A stretch of 64,000 nt of DNA from Luteibacter sp. dw_328 (GCF_018449605.1 NZ_JAAVUW010000008.1:186001-250000); one strand, 5' to 3'. Counted from the stretch's first letter, positions 45,912 to 55,444 are shown. Made by a program: numbers and translations. Notes: a model not told the origin generated them from the sequence alone.

Positions 45912-47081
45912 ATGAACAGTCCTGCCACGCCCACCATCCGCCTGAAAACCGACCGCGTCCCCGGCCACCCGTGGGTATGGTCGGCCCAGATCGTCAAGCC
46001 CGAAGAACGCCTGCCGCCCGGGAGCGTCGTCGACGTGCTCGATGCGAAGGGCCGTTTTGTCGGGCGCGGATTCTGGAATGGCCATGCGCGCGTGGCACTG
46101 CGCCTGCTCACCACCGACGCCGACCAGGCCATCGACGCCGGCTGGATCGCTTCGCGGATTGCCAAGGCCGTGGAACTCCGTCGCGACCTGCTCCGCCTGG
46201 ACGAGGTGAGCGACGCCTGGCGCGTGGTCCACAGCGAAGGCGACGGCCTCTCCGGCCTGGTCGTGGATCGTTACGCGAACCATCTCGTGGTGGAGTACTT
46301 TGCCGCCGGCATGTGGCGCTTCCGTGAGGCCATTCACGCGGAATTGCAACGCCACTTCCCCGGCGCGTCGCTTTACTGGTTCGCCGAAGATCACGTGCAG
46401 CGGCAGGAGTCGTTCGATGTCCGCTCCAACGACGCGCCTGCCGCCGTCGACGTGCACGAGCACGGGCTAGCCTTCCATGCCGCACCCGGCCTCGGCCACA
46501 AGACCGGCTTCTTCGCCGACCAGCGCGACAACCGTCGCCGCTTTGCCCAGCTGGCGCGCGGGCGCCGCGTGCTCGACCTCTGCTGCAATGCCGGCGGCTT
46601 TGCGGTACACGCCATGAAGGCGGGCGCGCGGGAGGCCATCGGCGTCGACGCCGATGCGGCCATCCTCGACGTCGCCCGTGAAAATGCCCGACTGAACAGC
46701 GTCGAGGCGACGTTCGAACAGGGCGACGTTTTCGAGTGGTTGCGCGCTGCCATTGCCCGCGGCGACACCTGGGACGCTGTCGTGCTCGACCCGCCCAAGC
46801 TCACGCGCGACCGCAACCAGGTGGTCAACGCACTAAAGAAGTACTTCGCCATGAACCGCACGGCGCTCGACGTGATCGCCCCCGGCGGGATCCTCCTGAC
46901 CTGCTCGTGCACGGGTCTTGTCGGCGAGGACGACTTCATCGAAATGATCCGCCGTGTCGCCCTCAATGCGGGCCGCAACATCCAGATCCTCCATGTGGAC
47001 GGGGCCGGCGCAGACCACCCGGTGGCGAGTAACGTCCCCGAGAACCGCTACCTCAAGGCGGTTTACTGCCGCGTCGACTGA
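45912..47081 (+). CDS. rlmI: 23S rRNA (cytosine-5-)-methyltransferase RlmI
   Basis: SAM-dependent methyltransferase of the RlmI/YccW family that modifies C1962 of 23S rRNA. The 389 residues comprise an N-terminal PUA domain (RVPGHPWVWSAQIVKPEERLPPGSVVDVLD, cut here for reading), an EEHAD-like linker and a Rossmann domain with VLDLCCNAGGFAVHAMKAGA, the VVLDPPKL motif and the CSCTGL segment carrying the catalytic cysteine region. Confidence 0.94.
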   Translation: MNSPATPTIRLKTDRVPGHPWVWSAQIVKPEERLPPGSVVDVLDAKGRFVGRGFWNGHARVALRLLTTDADQAIDAGWIASRIAKAVELRRDLLRLDEVSDAWRVVHSEGDGLSGLVVDRYANHLVVEYFAAGMWRFREAIHAELQRHFPGASLYWFAEDHVQRQESFDVRSNDAPAAVDVHEHGLAFHAAPGLGHKTGFFADQRDNRRRFAQLARGRRVLDLCCNAGGFAVHAMKAGAREAIGVDADAAILDVARENARLNSVEATFEQGDVFEWLRAAIARGDTWDAVVLDPPKLTRDRNQVVNALKKYFAMNRTALDVIAPGGILLTCSCTGLVGEDDFIEMIRRVALNAGRNIQILHVDGAGADHPVASNVPENRYLKAVYCRVD

Positions 47082-47108
47082 CGCCGCGTTCACCGTGTCT
47101 TGATCGCT

Positions 47109-47129
47109 GGCCGGCACACACTGCCGGCC
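47109..47129 (+). other. Hairpin abutting the topoisomerase start codon
   Basis: Perfect eight-bp stem GGCCGGCA-CACAC-TGCCGGCC ending at the base before the ATG. It would occupy the ribosome binding region, and no Shine-Dalgarno is otherwise visible, so it may lower or regulate translation. Confidence 0.5.
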
Positions 47130-48212
47130 ATGTCCAGGAAACCACCCGACGACGCCCTTGTGGTGCCGGATGTCGAACGGGCCCACGCGAAAGCGGCGGG
47201 CCTGGTCTATGTGTGCGACACCGACACCGGCATCACGCGACGCAAGCGCGGGCGGGCCTTCCAGTACATGGATGTCGAGGGCAAGCGGATAACCGATGAG
47301 GACGTGCTGACGCGTATACGCGCCCTGGCCATTCCGCCGGCCTATACGAAGGTATGGATCTGCCCCAACGAGCGAGGCCATCTCCAGGCGACAGGTCGTG
47401 ACGCCCGGTTGCGCAAACAGTACCGGTACCACGCGAAGTGGCGGCATGTGCGCGATTGCGACAAGTTCGAGCGGATCCTGGAGTTCGGCGAAGCGCTCCC
47501 CCACCTGCGTCGTCGCCTGCGCAAGGACCTCAGCCTGCCCGGCCTGCCGCGCGACAAGGTGCTGGCACTCGTGGTGAGCCTGTTGGAAGAGACCATGATC
47601 CGCGTAGGTAACGACACCTACGCCAAACAGAACAACTCCTTCGGCCTGACCACCCTGCGCTCGCGCCATGTCGCCGCGCGCAAGGACCGGATCGAGTTCC
47701 ACTTTCGTGGCAAGAGCGGCCAGTGGCGCGATGTCACGCTCGACGACCGCAAACTCGTGAAAGCCGTGCGCAAAGTCCAGGAGCTTCCCGGTCAACGACT
47801 GTTCCAGTATCTGGACGACGAAGGACAACGCCAGCCCATCGATTCCGGCATGGTGAACGATTACCTGCGAGAAGTGACCGGCGGAGAGTTCACGGCGAAG
47901 GACTTCCGCACCTGGGGCGGCACGGTAAACGCCGTCGCCGTGCTGGCGGCGACAGCCGTCCCCGACGAGGGTGGCGAACGGGCCGTCAAGGCGACCCTCG
48001 CCGCGGCCGTCAAATCGGTGGCGACCGTGCTCGGCAACACGCCGGCCGTGTGTCGCGCGTCGTACATCCATCCGGAGGTGTTCGCGGGCTGGTTCGATGG
48101 TGAATTGCACCGTCGGGTGCCGGAAACGGGTGTCGTTTTCCCCCGCAAATTGGAAACCCTGACTCTGGCTTTTCTACGTCGACGGCTCCATGTATCCCGA
48201 CGCTCCCGTTGA
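47130..48212 (+). CDS. DNA topoisomerase IB
   Basis: Eukaryote/poxvirus-like type IB topoisomerase of 360 residues that relaxes supercoils through a 3'-phosphotyrosine. Features: GLVYVCDTDTGITRRKRGRAFQY, RIRALAIPPAYTKVWIC, LEETMIRVGNDTYAKQNNSFGLTTLR with a catalytic Arg, FRGKSGQWRDVTL, and the active-site tyrosine in CRASYIHPEVF. The frame opens at a TTG 30 bases earlier, but the ATG at 47130 fits the family better. It ends four bases into the next open stretch. Confidence 0.94.
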   Translation: MSRKPPDDALVVPDVERAHAKAAGLVYVCDTDTGITRRKRGRAFQYMDVEGKRITDEDVLTRIRALAIPPAYTKVWICPNERGHLQATGRDARLRKQYRYHAKWRHVRDCDKFERILEFGEALPHLRRRLRKDLSLPGLPRDKVLALVVSLLEETMIRVGNDTYAKQNNSFGLTTLRSRHVAARKDRIEFHFRGKSGQWRDVTLDDRKLVKAVRKVQELPGQRLFQYLDDEGQRQPIDSGMVNDYLREVTGGEFTAKDFRTWGGTVNAVAVLAATAVPDEGGERAVKATLAAAVKSVATVLGNTPAVCRASYIHPEVFAGWFDGELHRRVPETGVVFPRKLETLTLAFLRRRLHVSRRSR

Positions 48213-48277
48213 GACGAACGGATGGCTATAGTGCTCACACGGGGTTCGCGTTCGATATTTCAGGGGTTGTGTTGACG

Positions 48278-49198
48278 ATGTTGCGGTGGAAGGTGATTCC
48301 CGTCCTGCTCGGCCTGACGGCAGGCCTGGGTGTACATGCGCAAGAGGCGCCTGCGGCGCCCCCGTTTTCCCTGCCCGATGCAGGCAGCCATCGCGGCGTG
48401 GTGGACGACACGTGGATCATTGCGCCCAAGCGACTGCCCGATGCCACGCTGTCCGCCGTCAAGAACTACGCCGATGAAGGCGACATCGCGGCCGGGGTGT
48501 CGCTGCGCTATCGCATCGACCACGCCGACTGGATCATCGCCGACGTTTTCATCTATCCGGCGGGCGAAGGCGACAGCCCGAAGATGCTGCATCGGGCATC
48601 GGAGGATTTCCGCGAATCGGTCGCCTATGCCGAGCGGCAGCAGATCTACCGGAACGTCTGGTGGGGTGACGAAAGCGCCTATACGGCATCGCTGGCCGGC
48701 GGAAAGAAACTCGAGGGCCGCTTCCTGCCGATCGTCTTCGATGCCCAGCAGGACATGCTGACGTCGCGTACCTACCTGTTCTACCGGAAGCTGTACTACG
48801 TGAAAATCCGGCTGACGACCACCGTCGATGCCGTGGACTCGCTCGCGGAAAATGCCGACCCTTTCATCAGTGGTCTTCTGGACGGCGTTGACATCATCAG
48901 TGTCGGCACCTGTGGTCGCAGCATGGATGTCGTGGCGCTGCAGCCAGGCGAGGCAACGCCGGGCGACCTTCCCGACGGCGTCAGCGCCGATGGCTTTCGC
49001 ATGGCCCTGAAGCTCACGCGGGCAGGCACGCCAGCGTATGGCGCACAGATGGCGAAATCGATGGCCCTGGCCTCGAAGCGCCAGCTAGCCAGCGGTTGCA
49101 CCACGCTCGACTACCATCCGCCACTGGAAGACGGCAACCGTACGGTGTTGCACCTGTCGTTCACCCCCGAAGACTGGGGTTCAACGGCAAAGCCATAA
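48278..49198 (+). CDS. Secreted protein of unknown function
   Basis: A 306-residue protein with a signal peptide (MLRWKVIPVLLGLTAGLGVHAQ) and a mature alpha/beta domain that I do not recognise (WIIAPKRLPDATLSAVKNYADEG, VSLRYRIDHADWIIADVFIYP, VWWGDESAYTASLAGGKKLEG, RTYLFYRKLYYVKIRLTT). The open frame extends upstream to 48209, but those residues are not signal-like. Its stop codon overlaps the terminator of the convergent gene. Confidence 0.8.
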   Translation: MLRWKVIPVLLGLTAGLGVHAQEAPAAPPFSLPDAGSHRGVVDDTWIIAPKRLPDATLSAVKNYADEGDIAAGVSLRYRIDHADWIIADVFIYPAGEGDSPKMLHRASEDFRESVAYAERQQIYRNVWWGDESAYTASLAGGKKLEGRFLPIVFDAQQDMLTSRTYLFYRKLYYVKIRLTTTVDAVDSLAENADPFISGLLDGVDIISVGTCGRSMDVVALQPGEATPGDLPDGVSADGFRMALKLTRAGTPAYGAQMAKSMALASKRQLASGCTTLDYHPPLEDGNRTVLHLSFTPEDWGSTAKP

Positions 49199-49233
49199 AA
49201 AACGGCCGGGACGCGTCCCACGCCCCGACCGTT
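49197..49233 (-). terminator. Rho-independent terminator of the aldo/keto reductase gene
   Basis: Stem AACGGCCGGG with CCCCGACCGTT (one bulge), followed on the minus strand by six U. The T-run overlaps the stop codon of the convergent secreted-protein gene. Confidence 0.8.
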
Positions 49234-49311
49234 GCCACCCGTGACTTGCGGCGACCGGCACATGATGCGCGAGTCGCCTGCTCAAGCCCATGGAAGGATT
49301 CTGAAAAAAAC

Positions 49312-50367
49312 TTATTTCAGATGCGGCGCCAGCAACGGCATGTCCGCCGGACCCAACCGGTCCGATGCGGTCATCAACTGGTGCCAGTACGGGTAGAGCA
49401 CCGGCGGCGCGCTCACCTCATCCAGGCGCTGACGCTCCTCGACCGTGAGTTTCAGCTCGGCGGCAGCCAGGTTGTCCTTGAACTGGGCCTCCGTGCGGCC
49501 ACCGATCACCAGCGACGTCACCGCAGGACGTTCGAGCAACCAGGCCAGGGCGACCTGTGCGCCCGACACACCGCGCGATTCGGCGATCCCGACAAGCACG
49601 TCGACGATCCGCCACAGACGTTCTTCGTCGCGGATCGGCGGCTCCGTCCAGCCTTCGAGGTGACGCGATCCTTCCGGCGCCTTCGTGTCACGGCGATGCT
49701 TACCCGACAGCAGGCCACCGGCGAGCGGACTCCATACCAGGACGCCCAGGCCCTGGTCGATCGAGATCGGCAGCAGTTCGTATTCGGCCTCGCGTGCTTC
49801 CAGCGTGTAATGGATCTGCTGGCTGATGAAGCGCTGGCGGTGCTCACGCTCGCTCACGCCGAGCGCTTTCATCAGGTGCCATGCGGAATAGTTCGAGCAG
49901 CCCAGGTAACGCACCTTGCCGTCGCGAACCAGCGTATCGAGCGCCTCCAGGGTCTCCTCCAGCGGCGTCAGACCGTCCCACTGGTGCACCTGGTAGAGAT
50001 CGATCACGTCCGTGCGCAGACGCTTCAGGCTGGCTTCGCACTCGCGAATCAAGTGATAGCGTGAGAGGCCGCCATGGTTGGGCCCGTCGCCCATCGGGAA
50101 GCGGGCCTTGGTAGCGATCAGCACGTCCTTCGGACGCTTGCCGCCGAGCACTTCGCCAATGATCTCTTCCGAACGACCGTCCGAATAGACGTTGGCCGTA
50201 TCGATGAGGTTCACGCCGGCATCGATGCACATATCGATCAGTCGGCGAGCTTCATCCACGCCGGAGTTGCCGACCGAGGCGAACTTGCCCTGGCCGCCGA
50301 AGGTCATCGTGCCCATCGTGAGGGTGGAGACTTTGAGGCCGGAACGGCCAAGCAGTCGATATTCCAT
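49312..50367 (-). CDS. Aldo/keto reductase
   Basis: NADPH-dependent oxidoreductase of 351 residues with a TIM-barrel fold. The catalytic tetrad is visible: Asp in NLIDTANVYSDG with its Tyr, Lys in VLIATKARFPMGDGPNHGG, and His in DLYQVHQWDGLTPLEETL. The late GLLSGKHRR and SLVIGGRTEAQFKDNLAA segments bind cofactor. An AAGGAA site precedes the ATG. It is divergent from a LysR gene that probably regulates it. Substrate unknown. Confidence 0.95.
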   Translation of the reverse strand: MEYRLLGRSGLKVSTLTMGTMTFGGQGKFASVGNSGVDEARRLIDMCIDAGVNLIDTANVYSDGRSEEIIGEVLGGKRPKDVLIATKARFPMGDGPNHGGLSRYHLIRECEASLKRLRTDVIDLYQVHQWDGLTPLEETLEALDTLVRDGKVRYLGCSNYSAWHLMKALGVSEREHRQRFISQQIHYTLEAREAEYELLPISIDQGLGVLVWSPLAGGLLSGKHRRDTKAPEGSRHLEGWTEPPIRDEERLWRIVDVLVGIAESRGVSGAQVALAWLLERPAVTSLVIGGRTEAQFKDNLAAAELKLTVEERQRLDEVSAPPVLYPYWHQLMTASDRLGPADMPLLAPHLK

Positions 50368-50472
50368 GGGGATTCCTTGTGGGGAGTAAACCCGCTCACG
50401 TTAGCGTCGGCCTCATTCATCTGTAAAATGGAAAATTCTGATCGTATTAAGCACCAGGCACACTCAATACCC

Positions 50473-51387
50473 ATGGATCTCAAGCAACTCGAGTACTTTG
50501 TCGCCGTCGCGGAGGAGCGTCACTTCACGCGGGCGGCCCAGCGCCTCAACGTGGTCCAGTCCGGCCTTTCGCAGACCATCCGCAGCCTGGAAGACGAACT
50601 CGGTGGCCCGCTGTTCGTCCGCACCACGCGGAGCGTGGCGCTCACGGTGGCGGGCACGGTCTTGCTGGAGGAAGCGCACCGGGTGCTCGATGCGGCACGC
50701 TCGGCGCGTATGGCGGTGACCCAGGTGCACGGTCTCGCCCGGGGAAGGCTGCGCATCGGCGCTATTCAGAGCCTGGCCCCCTTCATCGACCTTCCAACCA
50801 CCCTCGGGCGATTCCGCGACGCCTTTGGCGGCATCGACATCGAGCTTCGTTTCGACGGCACCGCCCATCTTCTGGAAGAAGTGCGCGACGGCCACCTGGA
50901 TATCGCTTTTACCCAGCCACCTGCGCTGCCTGTCGCCGACGTGGTCACGAAGCTGCTGGTCTGCGAAGGCCTCGTGGCCGTGTGCCCGCCCAAGCATCGG
51001 CTGGCCGGTGCCCACGATGTGACGCTGGGTGACCTTGCGCAGGAAAGCTATGTCGATCTGCGCTCCGACTGGGGCATGCGCCAGCTGATCGACAACGCTT
51101 TCGCCGAGGCAGGCCTGAGTCGCCGTACCCGGTTCGAGGTCAACGACATGGGCATGTTGCTTGAACTCGCCGCGCAGGGCCTCGGCATCGCGCTGGTGCC
51201 GGAGTCGATCGCGAAGATTCGCCGCGACGACCGCCACGCCAGGCCCATCGCGTTCGCCGACATCGCCGAGGCCGAAGAACCGTGCTGGGAAATCGTCGTC
51301 GGATACCGCGCCCGTCAAGGCGAAGCACCGGGCCGTCTCGCCCAGGCCTTCCTCGACGTGCTCGTGCAGCCGGCGGGCGCCCTCTAG
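50473..51387 (+). CDS. LysR-family transcriptional regulator
   Basis: A 304-residue regulator. HTH at residues 1-40 (MDLKQLEYFVAVAEERHF, TRAAQRLNVVQSGLSQTIRS), then a substrate-binding domain (RGRLRIGAIQSLAPFIDLP, LDIAFTQPPALP, YVDLRSDWGMRQLID, NDMGMLLELAAQGLGIALVPES). It shares a 105-bp region with the divergent aldo/keto reductase, the usual layout for a LysR regulator and its target. The open frame extends upstream, but ATG 50473 fits the family start. The stop overlaps the convergent cupin gene's stop. Confidence 0.94.
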   Translation: MDLKQLEYFVAVAEERHFTRAAQRLNVVQSGLSQTIRSLEDELGGPLFVRTTRSVALTVAGTVLLEEAHRVLDAARSARMAVTQVHGLARGRLRIGAIQSLAPFIDLPTTLGRFRDAFGGIDIELRFDGTAHLLEEVRDGHLDIAFTQPPALPVADVVTKLLVCEGLVAVCPPKHRLAGAHDVTLGDLAQESYVDLRSDWGMRQLIDNAFAEAGLSRRTRFEVNDMGMLLELAAQGLGIALVPESIAKIRRDDRHARPIAFADIAEAEEPCWEIVVGYRARQGEAPGRLAQAFLDVLVQPAGAL

Positions 51388-51887
51388 GGTTCGCCATCCC
51401 AGTAGTCCAGGCCGTTCTCCATCCGCTGCACGAAACTGAAGCGCGAGCCGTCGGGCTTCCTGACGATGGACGACTGCTTTCCGGAGTCCGGATACTCGAC
51501 GAACTCCGGCGATTCGCGCGTGCTGATGGACAGATACTTCAGCGGCGCATCCGACGTGTTGATGAACTGGTGCGGGTAATCGGGCCCTGGAGGAATAAAG
51601 ACCACGTCGCCCGCACGCACGGACAGATGTTCACCGGAAACGCGTAGCGTCCCCTCGCCTTCCAGCACCACGAACATTTCTTCCTGGGCATAGTGGAAGT
51701 GATACGGGCACGACATCTTGCCCGGGGCGACGATATCGAAGGAGGCACCGAGTTTCTCGGCAGCCGTCCCGGTGCCGAGCCGGATGCCAATGGCATCGTA
51801 GAGTGGCTCGCGGACAAATCGTTCGGCGGGTGCGTCGTTGAAGTTGCGGATGAGCTTCGCGGCGAGTTCGTTGGCGCGTCGGGTCAT
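51384..51887 (-). CDS. Cupin domain protein
   Basis: A 167-residue protein with a conserved cupin beta-barrel: motif 1 CPYHFHYAQEEMFVVLEGEG and motif 2 GDVVFIPPGPDYPHQFINTS, giving His/His/Glu/His metal ligands. It has an extended N- and C-terminus around the barrel. It could be a dioxygenase, isomerase or sugar-binding protein; nothing nearby decides. The convergent LysR gene shares the CTAG that forms both stop codons. Confidence 0.88.
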   Translation of the reverse strand: MTRRANELAAKLIRNFNDAPAERFVREPLYDAIGIRLGTGTAAEKLGASFDIVAPGKMSCPYHFHYAQEEMFVVLEGEGTLRVSGEHLSVRAGDVVFIPPGPDYPHQFINTSDAPLKYLSISTRESPEFVEYPDSGKQSSIVRKPDGSRFSFVQRMENGLDYWDGEP

Positions 51888-51974
51888 GAGCCTGCCATCG
51901 TGCGAGGTGGGTCCGCCGAGGCTAGCGCGATCCGCCGTCCACGTCTTCCCGACCGCCGTCCCTTGTAGACTCGC

Positions 51975-52619
51975 ATGACCACCTGCCCGAGCGAACCGAT
52001 GACGACGAAACCGCGCCCGTTTTCCATGATTCGTGACTTCGCACTGGCCGACTGGTTCACGCTGGGCAATGCGGCCAGTGGTGTCGGCGCGCTTTTCTCG
52101 ACCATGACCTACCTGCAGGAAGGCGGCGTCTGGCACCTTTACATGGCGTGCGCACTGGTCCTGTTGGCGCTGATCTTCGACGTCCTCGACGGCCGTATTG
52201 CGCGGTGGCGCCAGCGGGCATCGCTGCTCGGCCGGGAACTGGACTCCCTTGCCGATGTGATCTCGTTCGGTGTGGCGCCCGCCGTCATTGGCTATGGCTG
52301 CGGCATGCAGGGCGGCCTGGACCGCGCGATCCTGCTCATGTTCGTCTGCTGCGGCGTCTCACGCCTGGCGCGATACAACGTCACGGCCGAGGATCATTCG
52401 AACGCCGAGGGCAAGGTCACTTACTTCGAGGGCACGCCCATTCCGACGTCGATCGTCCTGGTCGCCGTGCTCTGCATCGCCGCCTCGATGGGCGCCCTGC
52501 ACGAGAACCTCTGGCTCGGCAATGTCCGGATCGCTTCGCTCGGCCTGCATCCGCTGGCGCTGATGTTCGCCGCATCCGGCGCGCTGATGGTCAGCCGCAT
52601 CCGCATCCCGAAGCTCTAG
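51975..52619 (+). CDS. pssA: CDP-diacylglycerol-serine O-phosphatidyltransferase
   Basis: Makes phosphatidylserine, the precursor of phosphatidylethanolamine, at the inner membrane. The 214-residue protein has several transmembrane helices and the complete CDP-alcohol phosphotransferase signature DVLDGRIARW, then GRELDSLADVISFG (D-x2-D-G-x2-A-R-x8-G-x3-D-x3-D). The sequence style is of the integral-membrane type II synthase, not the soluble E. coli PLD-type. An ATG eight codons in (51999) is an alternative start. Confidence 0.92.
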   Translation: MTTCPSEPMTTKPRPFSMIRDFALADWFTLGNAASGVGALFSTMTYLQEGGVWHLYMACALVLLALIFDVLDGRIARWRQRASLLGRELDSLADVISFGVAPAVIGYGCGMQGGLDRAILLMFVCCGVSRLARYNVTAEDHSNAEGKVTYFEGTPIPTSIVLVAVLCIAASMGALHENLWLGNVRIASLGLHPLALMFAASGALMVSRIRIPKL

Positions 52620-52633
52620 CTGTCCGAGAACTA

Positions 52634-53215
52634 TCAGGCTGTCACTGGTTCGGCACGTTCTCGTCGCCACGCGCGCAGGCCTATGGCGGCGAGGACGACA
52701 AATCCCGCATACAGGACGGCCGTGATCGGCAGCGACTTGTAGACGTACTCGCCGACATAGATGACGTCGACCGCGATCCATAGCCACCAGGCAGCGGCGT
52801 GTCGACGTGCCTGCCACCACTGGGCGACGAGGCTGAAGGCGGTAAGCGCTGCATCGAGCCACGGCAACGAGGCGTCGGTGTACCTGTGCATCGCGTACCC
52901 GAGCGCCAGCGCCGCGGCCGTGCCGACGGCGAGGTGCCGCGCTGCGCTCCGCGTGTCCAGTTCCGCAACGCGGACATGACCGCTGCCGTCGAGGTGACGC
53001 GACCATCGATGCCATCCGTAAAGAATCAGGAAGGCAAAAATCACCTGCAGCATCGTATCCGAGTACAGCTTGGCATCGACGAAAATCCACGCGTAGGCAA
53101 TCACCGATACCAGGCCCACCGGCCAGCACCAGGGACTGCGCCGCGCGGTCAGCCAGACGCCCGCCGCGCTGACCAGCGCGGCGGAGAGTTCGAACAGCGA
53201 AAGCTCAAAAGTCAT
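52634..53215 (-). CDS. pnuT: PnuC-family vitamin transporter, probably PnuT (thiamin)
   Basis: Inner-membrane facilitator of 193 residues with about seven helices and the PnuC pattern: SPWCWPVGLVSVIAYAWIFVD, KLYSDTMLQVIFAFLILYGWHRW, WWLWIAVDVIYVGEYVYKSL. PnuC proteins carry nicotinamide riboside, riboflavin (PnuX) or thiamin (PnuT). The gene overlaps the end of the TPP-riboswitch-controlled TonB receptor by 11 bases, so thiamin is the likely substrate. No thiamin kinase is identified with certainty. Confidence 0.9.
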   Translation of the reverse strand: MTFELSLFELSAALVSAAGVWLTARRSPWCWPVGLVSVIAYAWIFVDAKLYSDTMLQVIFAFLILYGWHRWSRHLDGSGHVRVAELDTRSAARHLAVGTAAALALGYAMHRYTDASLPWLDAALTAFSLVAQWWQARRHAAAWWLWIAVDVIYVGEYVYKSLPITAVLYAGFVVLAAIGLRAWRRERAEPVTA

Positions 53216-55382
53216 AAGTCATCGAAAGGCGGGCAAGTCGCGGCATGCCGGGGAAGAGATAGCTATCACCACCCGACGTACCCGTATCGCGCCAGTAGAA
53301 GTGGTTGAACACGTTGTCCACGTTGAGCCGCCAGGTCATCGCATGACCGCCGACCGCCGTGACGAAACGAAGGCCCGCGTCGAACACATGGTACGCCGGG
53401 ACGCGCGTGTCCCCGTTCGGCGTCGCCACGTTCGTACCCGCATAGCGCCAGCCGCCGAGCACCGCCAGTTGCGGGGCGAAAGGCAAGGTGTAGTCGGCGT
53501 ACACGGCCGTCCGCCAGCGGGGTACGTTGACGACCTGATGATCTTCATAATCCGGCGTGCCCGTATTCTCGGCACGCGCACGAATCACGTTGGCGCTGGC
53601 GGTCAGCCGAAGATTGTCGGTCACGCGCCCGGCCAGGTTGAGCTCGATACCCGTGTGCACCTCCTGTCCCTGCTGGACGAAGGTGAAGCCTTCGGGCGTG
53701 TCGTCGGGACGGGCGAACTGGTAGGCCTGGCGAATCCGGTAGACCGCCGCCTGCAGGTCCAGGACATCGCTGACCGCATACTTCACGCCGGCCTCGACCT
53801 GGCGCGACTGCAACGGTGCCAGCGTGGTCCCGCCGTTCGATGTCCAGTAAGGTGCCTCGCGCCCCAGCGACAGGCCTTCGCCGTAGCTGATGTAGGTCGT
53901 CAGGGGCGCCGTCGGCTGCCACAGCACGGCCGCCTGCGGCAGCGTCTTGGTCATACGCGTATCGCGCTCGAGGGCGCCGCTGTCGTCATACGCACGCTCG
54001 TCGAGCTTGACCAGGCGAGCACCGGCAAGGACCTGCCATGTCTCGCCCAGATGCACGCGGTCGATCGCGAACAGCGTGCGTTGCCAGCTGGTCAGGCGGC
54101 GCGCCGAAGGGCCCGGCTCGTTGGGTGACGGGTCGAAATACGGCGGCGTACGATCGTCGATGTTCGCGGTGCCGACGTAGTCGTACACGTAGGGACGCTG
54201 ATCCACGGTGCGGCGGAACGCGCTGGCACCGACGTTCACTTCGTGGTCGATCGCACCCGTCGAGAACGTTCCCGTGACGACCGCGCGCAGTTCGTCGTTC
54301 TGTCGCGTGTCGTCCGGACTACGGTAATCATAGACATCGTAGTCGCCATTGGGAGCGAAGAAGTAGCCCGGCGTCGCGCCCGACGCACAAGACGCGGCAT
54401 AGAAGCAGCCGTACGCAAAGGCGACGTTATCGTCGATCACCGTATGGCTGTGACCCGCCGAGACCTGCGCGTTCCAGCTGTCGTCGAAGCGATAGTTGAA
54501 GCGCAGCGACGTGTTGCTCGAATGGATGCCGACAGGACGCTGCCAGGGCTCGTAACCGAGCAGGCGTGTACGACTGGGATGCTCGGGAATCTGCGTACCA
54601 CCCAGCAACTGGTAACCGGATGCCGAGCGTTGACCGCTGGTCTGGTAGTCAGAGTCCAGCTGCAAGGTCGCCTGGTCGGTGATCTTCCAGTCGGCACCGA
54701 GGGACACGAAGCTGCGTCGTCCGTCGGTATGTTCGATGGCGGCGTGCGTCTGCTCGTTCGCCGCGTTCACGCGCAGGCCGAAGGAGGGTGTGAACCATGC
54801 CCCCAGATCGACGGCCTCGTAGCTGGACCCGTGCGAATCCGTACCGATCGTCACGCTGTGCACGTCGGCAGGACGCTTGCTCACGTAGTTGATCAGGCCA
54901 CCCGGCTCGACCACGCCGGCCTCCAGGCCACCAAGACCCTTCAGCACTTCGACGCGCTCCTTGCCTTCGAGCCCGGGCAATTGCTCGGCCGACTCGATCA
55001 TGCCGTTGAAGCGAAAGCCCGTGGCAAGGTCCAGCGGGAAGCCGCGGATCGAAACGTCCTGGTAGTAGCCCGCCGGCGCGTAGTTGTCGTTGATCGCCGA
55101 ATCACCGCGTACCAGTTCGCTGAGCGTCCTCGGCTGACGGTCGTCGAGCTGCGCGCGAGTGATGACGGTGATCGCCGCCGGCGTATCGTGCAAGGGCGCG
55201 TTGCCGAAGCTGCCGAAGGTGTCCAGCTGGGAATCGGCGGCCTGGTAACCGGTGGTGGTCGTGGCGTTCACATCCACCGTCGGCAGCGTACGCGCCTTCT
55301 GGGGCGTCGTATCGTCGGCGGCGTGCGCAACACCGAGCAGGGAGAACAAGGCCACGGCCAGCGGGGTACGGCAAAAAGTCAT
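53205..55382 (-). CDS. TonB-dependent outer-membrane receptor, probably for thiamin
   Basis: A 725-residue beta-barrel receptor: signal peptide (MTFCRTPLAVALFSLLGVAHA), TonB-box-like LPTVDVNA, plug domain (TPAAITVITRAQLDDRQPRTL, YYQDVSIRGFPLD, LKGLGGLEAGVVEPGGLINY) and a C-terminal barrel ending in an aromatic residue (RLSMTYDF). It looks like siderophore-receptor relatives, but the TPP riboswitch directly upstream and the overlapping pnuT-like gene indicate thiamin or a thiamin phosphate as cargo. The frame is open further upstream through the riboswitch; ATG 55382 begins the signal peptide. Confidence 0.94.
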   Translation of the reverse strand: MTFCRTPLAVALFSLLGVAHAADDTTPQKARTLPTVDVNATTTTGYQAADSQLDTFGSFGNAPLHDTPAAITVITRAQLDDRQPRTLSELVRGDSAINDNYAPAGYYQDVSIRGFPLDLATGFRFNGMIESAEQLPGLEGKERVEVLKGLGGLEAGVVEPGGLINYVSKRPADVHSVTIGTDSHGSSYEAVDLGAWFTPSFGLRVNAANEQTHAAIEHTDGRRSFVSLGADWKITDQATLQLDSDYQTSGQRSASGYQLLGGTQIPEHPSRTRLLGYEPWQRPVGIHSSNTSLRFNYRFDDSWNAQVSAGHSHTVIDDNVAFAYGCFYAASCASGATPGYFFAPNGDYDVYDYRSPDDTRQNDELRAVVTGTFSTGAIDHEVNVGASAFRRTVDQRPYVYDYVGTANIDDRTPPYFDPSPNEPGPSARRLTSWQRTLFAIDRVHLGETWQVLAGARLVKLDERAYDDSGALERDTRMTKTLPQAAVLWQPTAPLTTYISYGEGLSLGREAPYWTSNGGTTLAPLQSRQVEAGVKYAVSDVLDLQAAVYRIRQAYQFARPDDTPEGFTFVQQGQEVHTGIELNLAGRVTDNLRLTASANVIRARAENTGTPDYEDHQVVNVPRWRTAVYADYTLPFAPQLAVLGGWRYAGTNVATPNGDTRVPAYHVFDAGLRFVTAVGGHAMTWRLNVDNVFNHFYWRDTGTSGGDSYLFPGMPRLARLSMTYDF

Positions 55383-55417
55383 CGTCGTCTTCAGGTTCAC
55401 GGACGAAGCGACGGCGA

Positions 55418-55444
55418 GCCACGTCGTCCCGGGACGTCCGTGGC
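55418..55444 (-). promoter_or_regulatory. Candidate expression-platform hairpin of the TPP riboswitch
   Basis: GCCACG/CGTGGC stem enclosing the palindrome GTCCCGGGAC, just downstream of the aptamer and about 35 bases before the start codon. It has no U-run, so control of translation or of Rho access is likelier than intrinsic termination. Confidence 0.45.
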
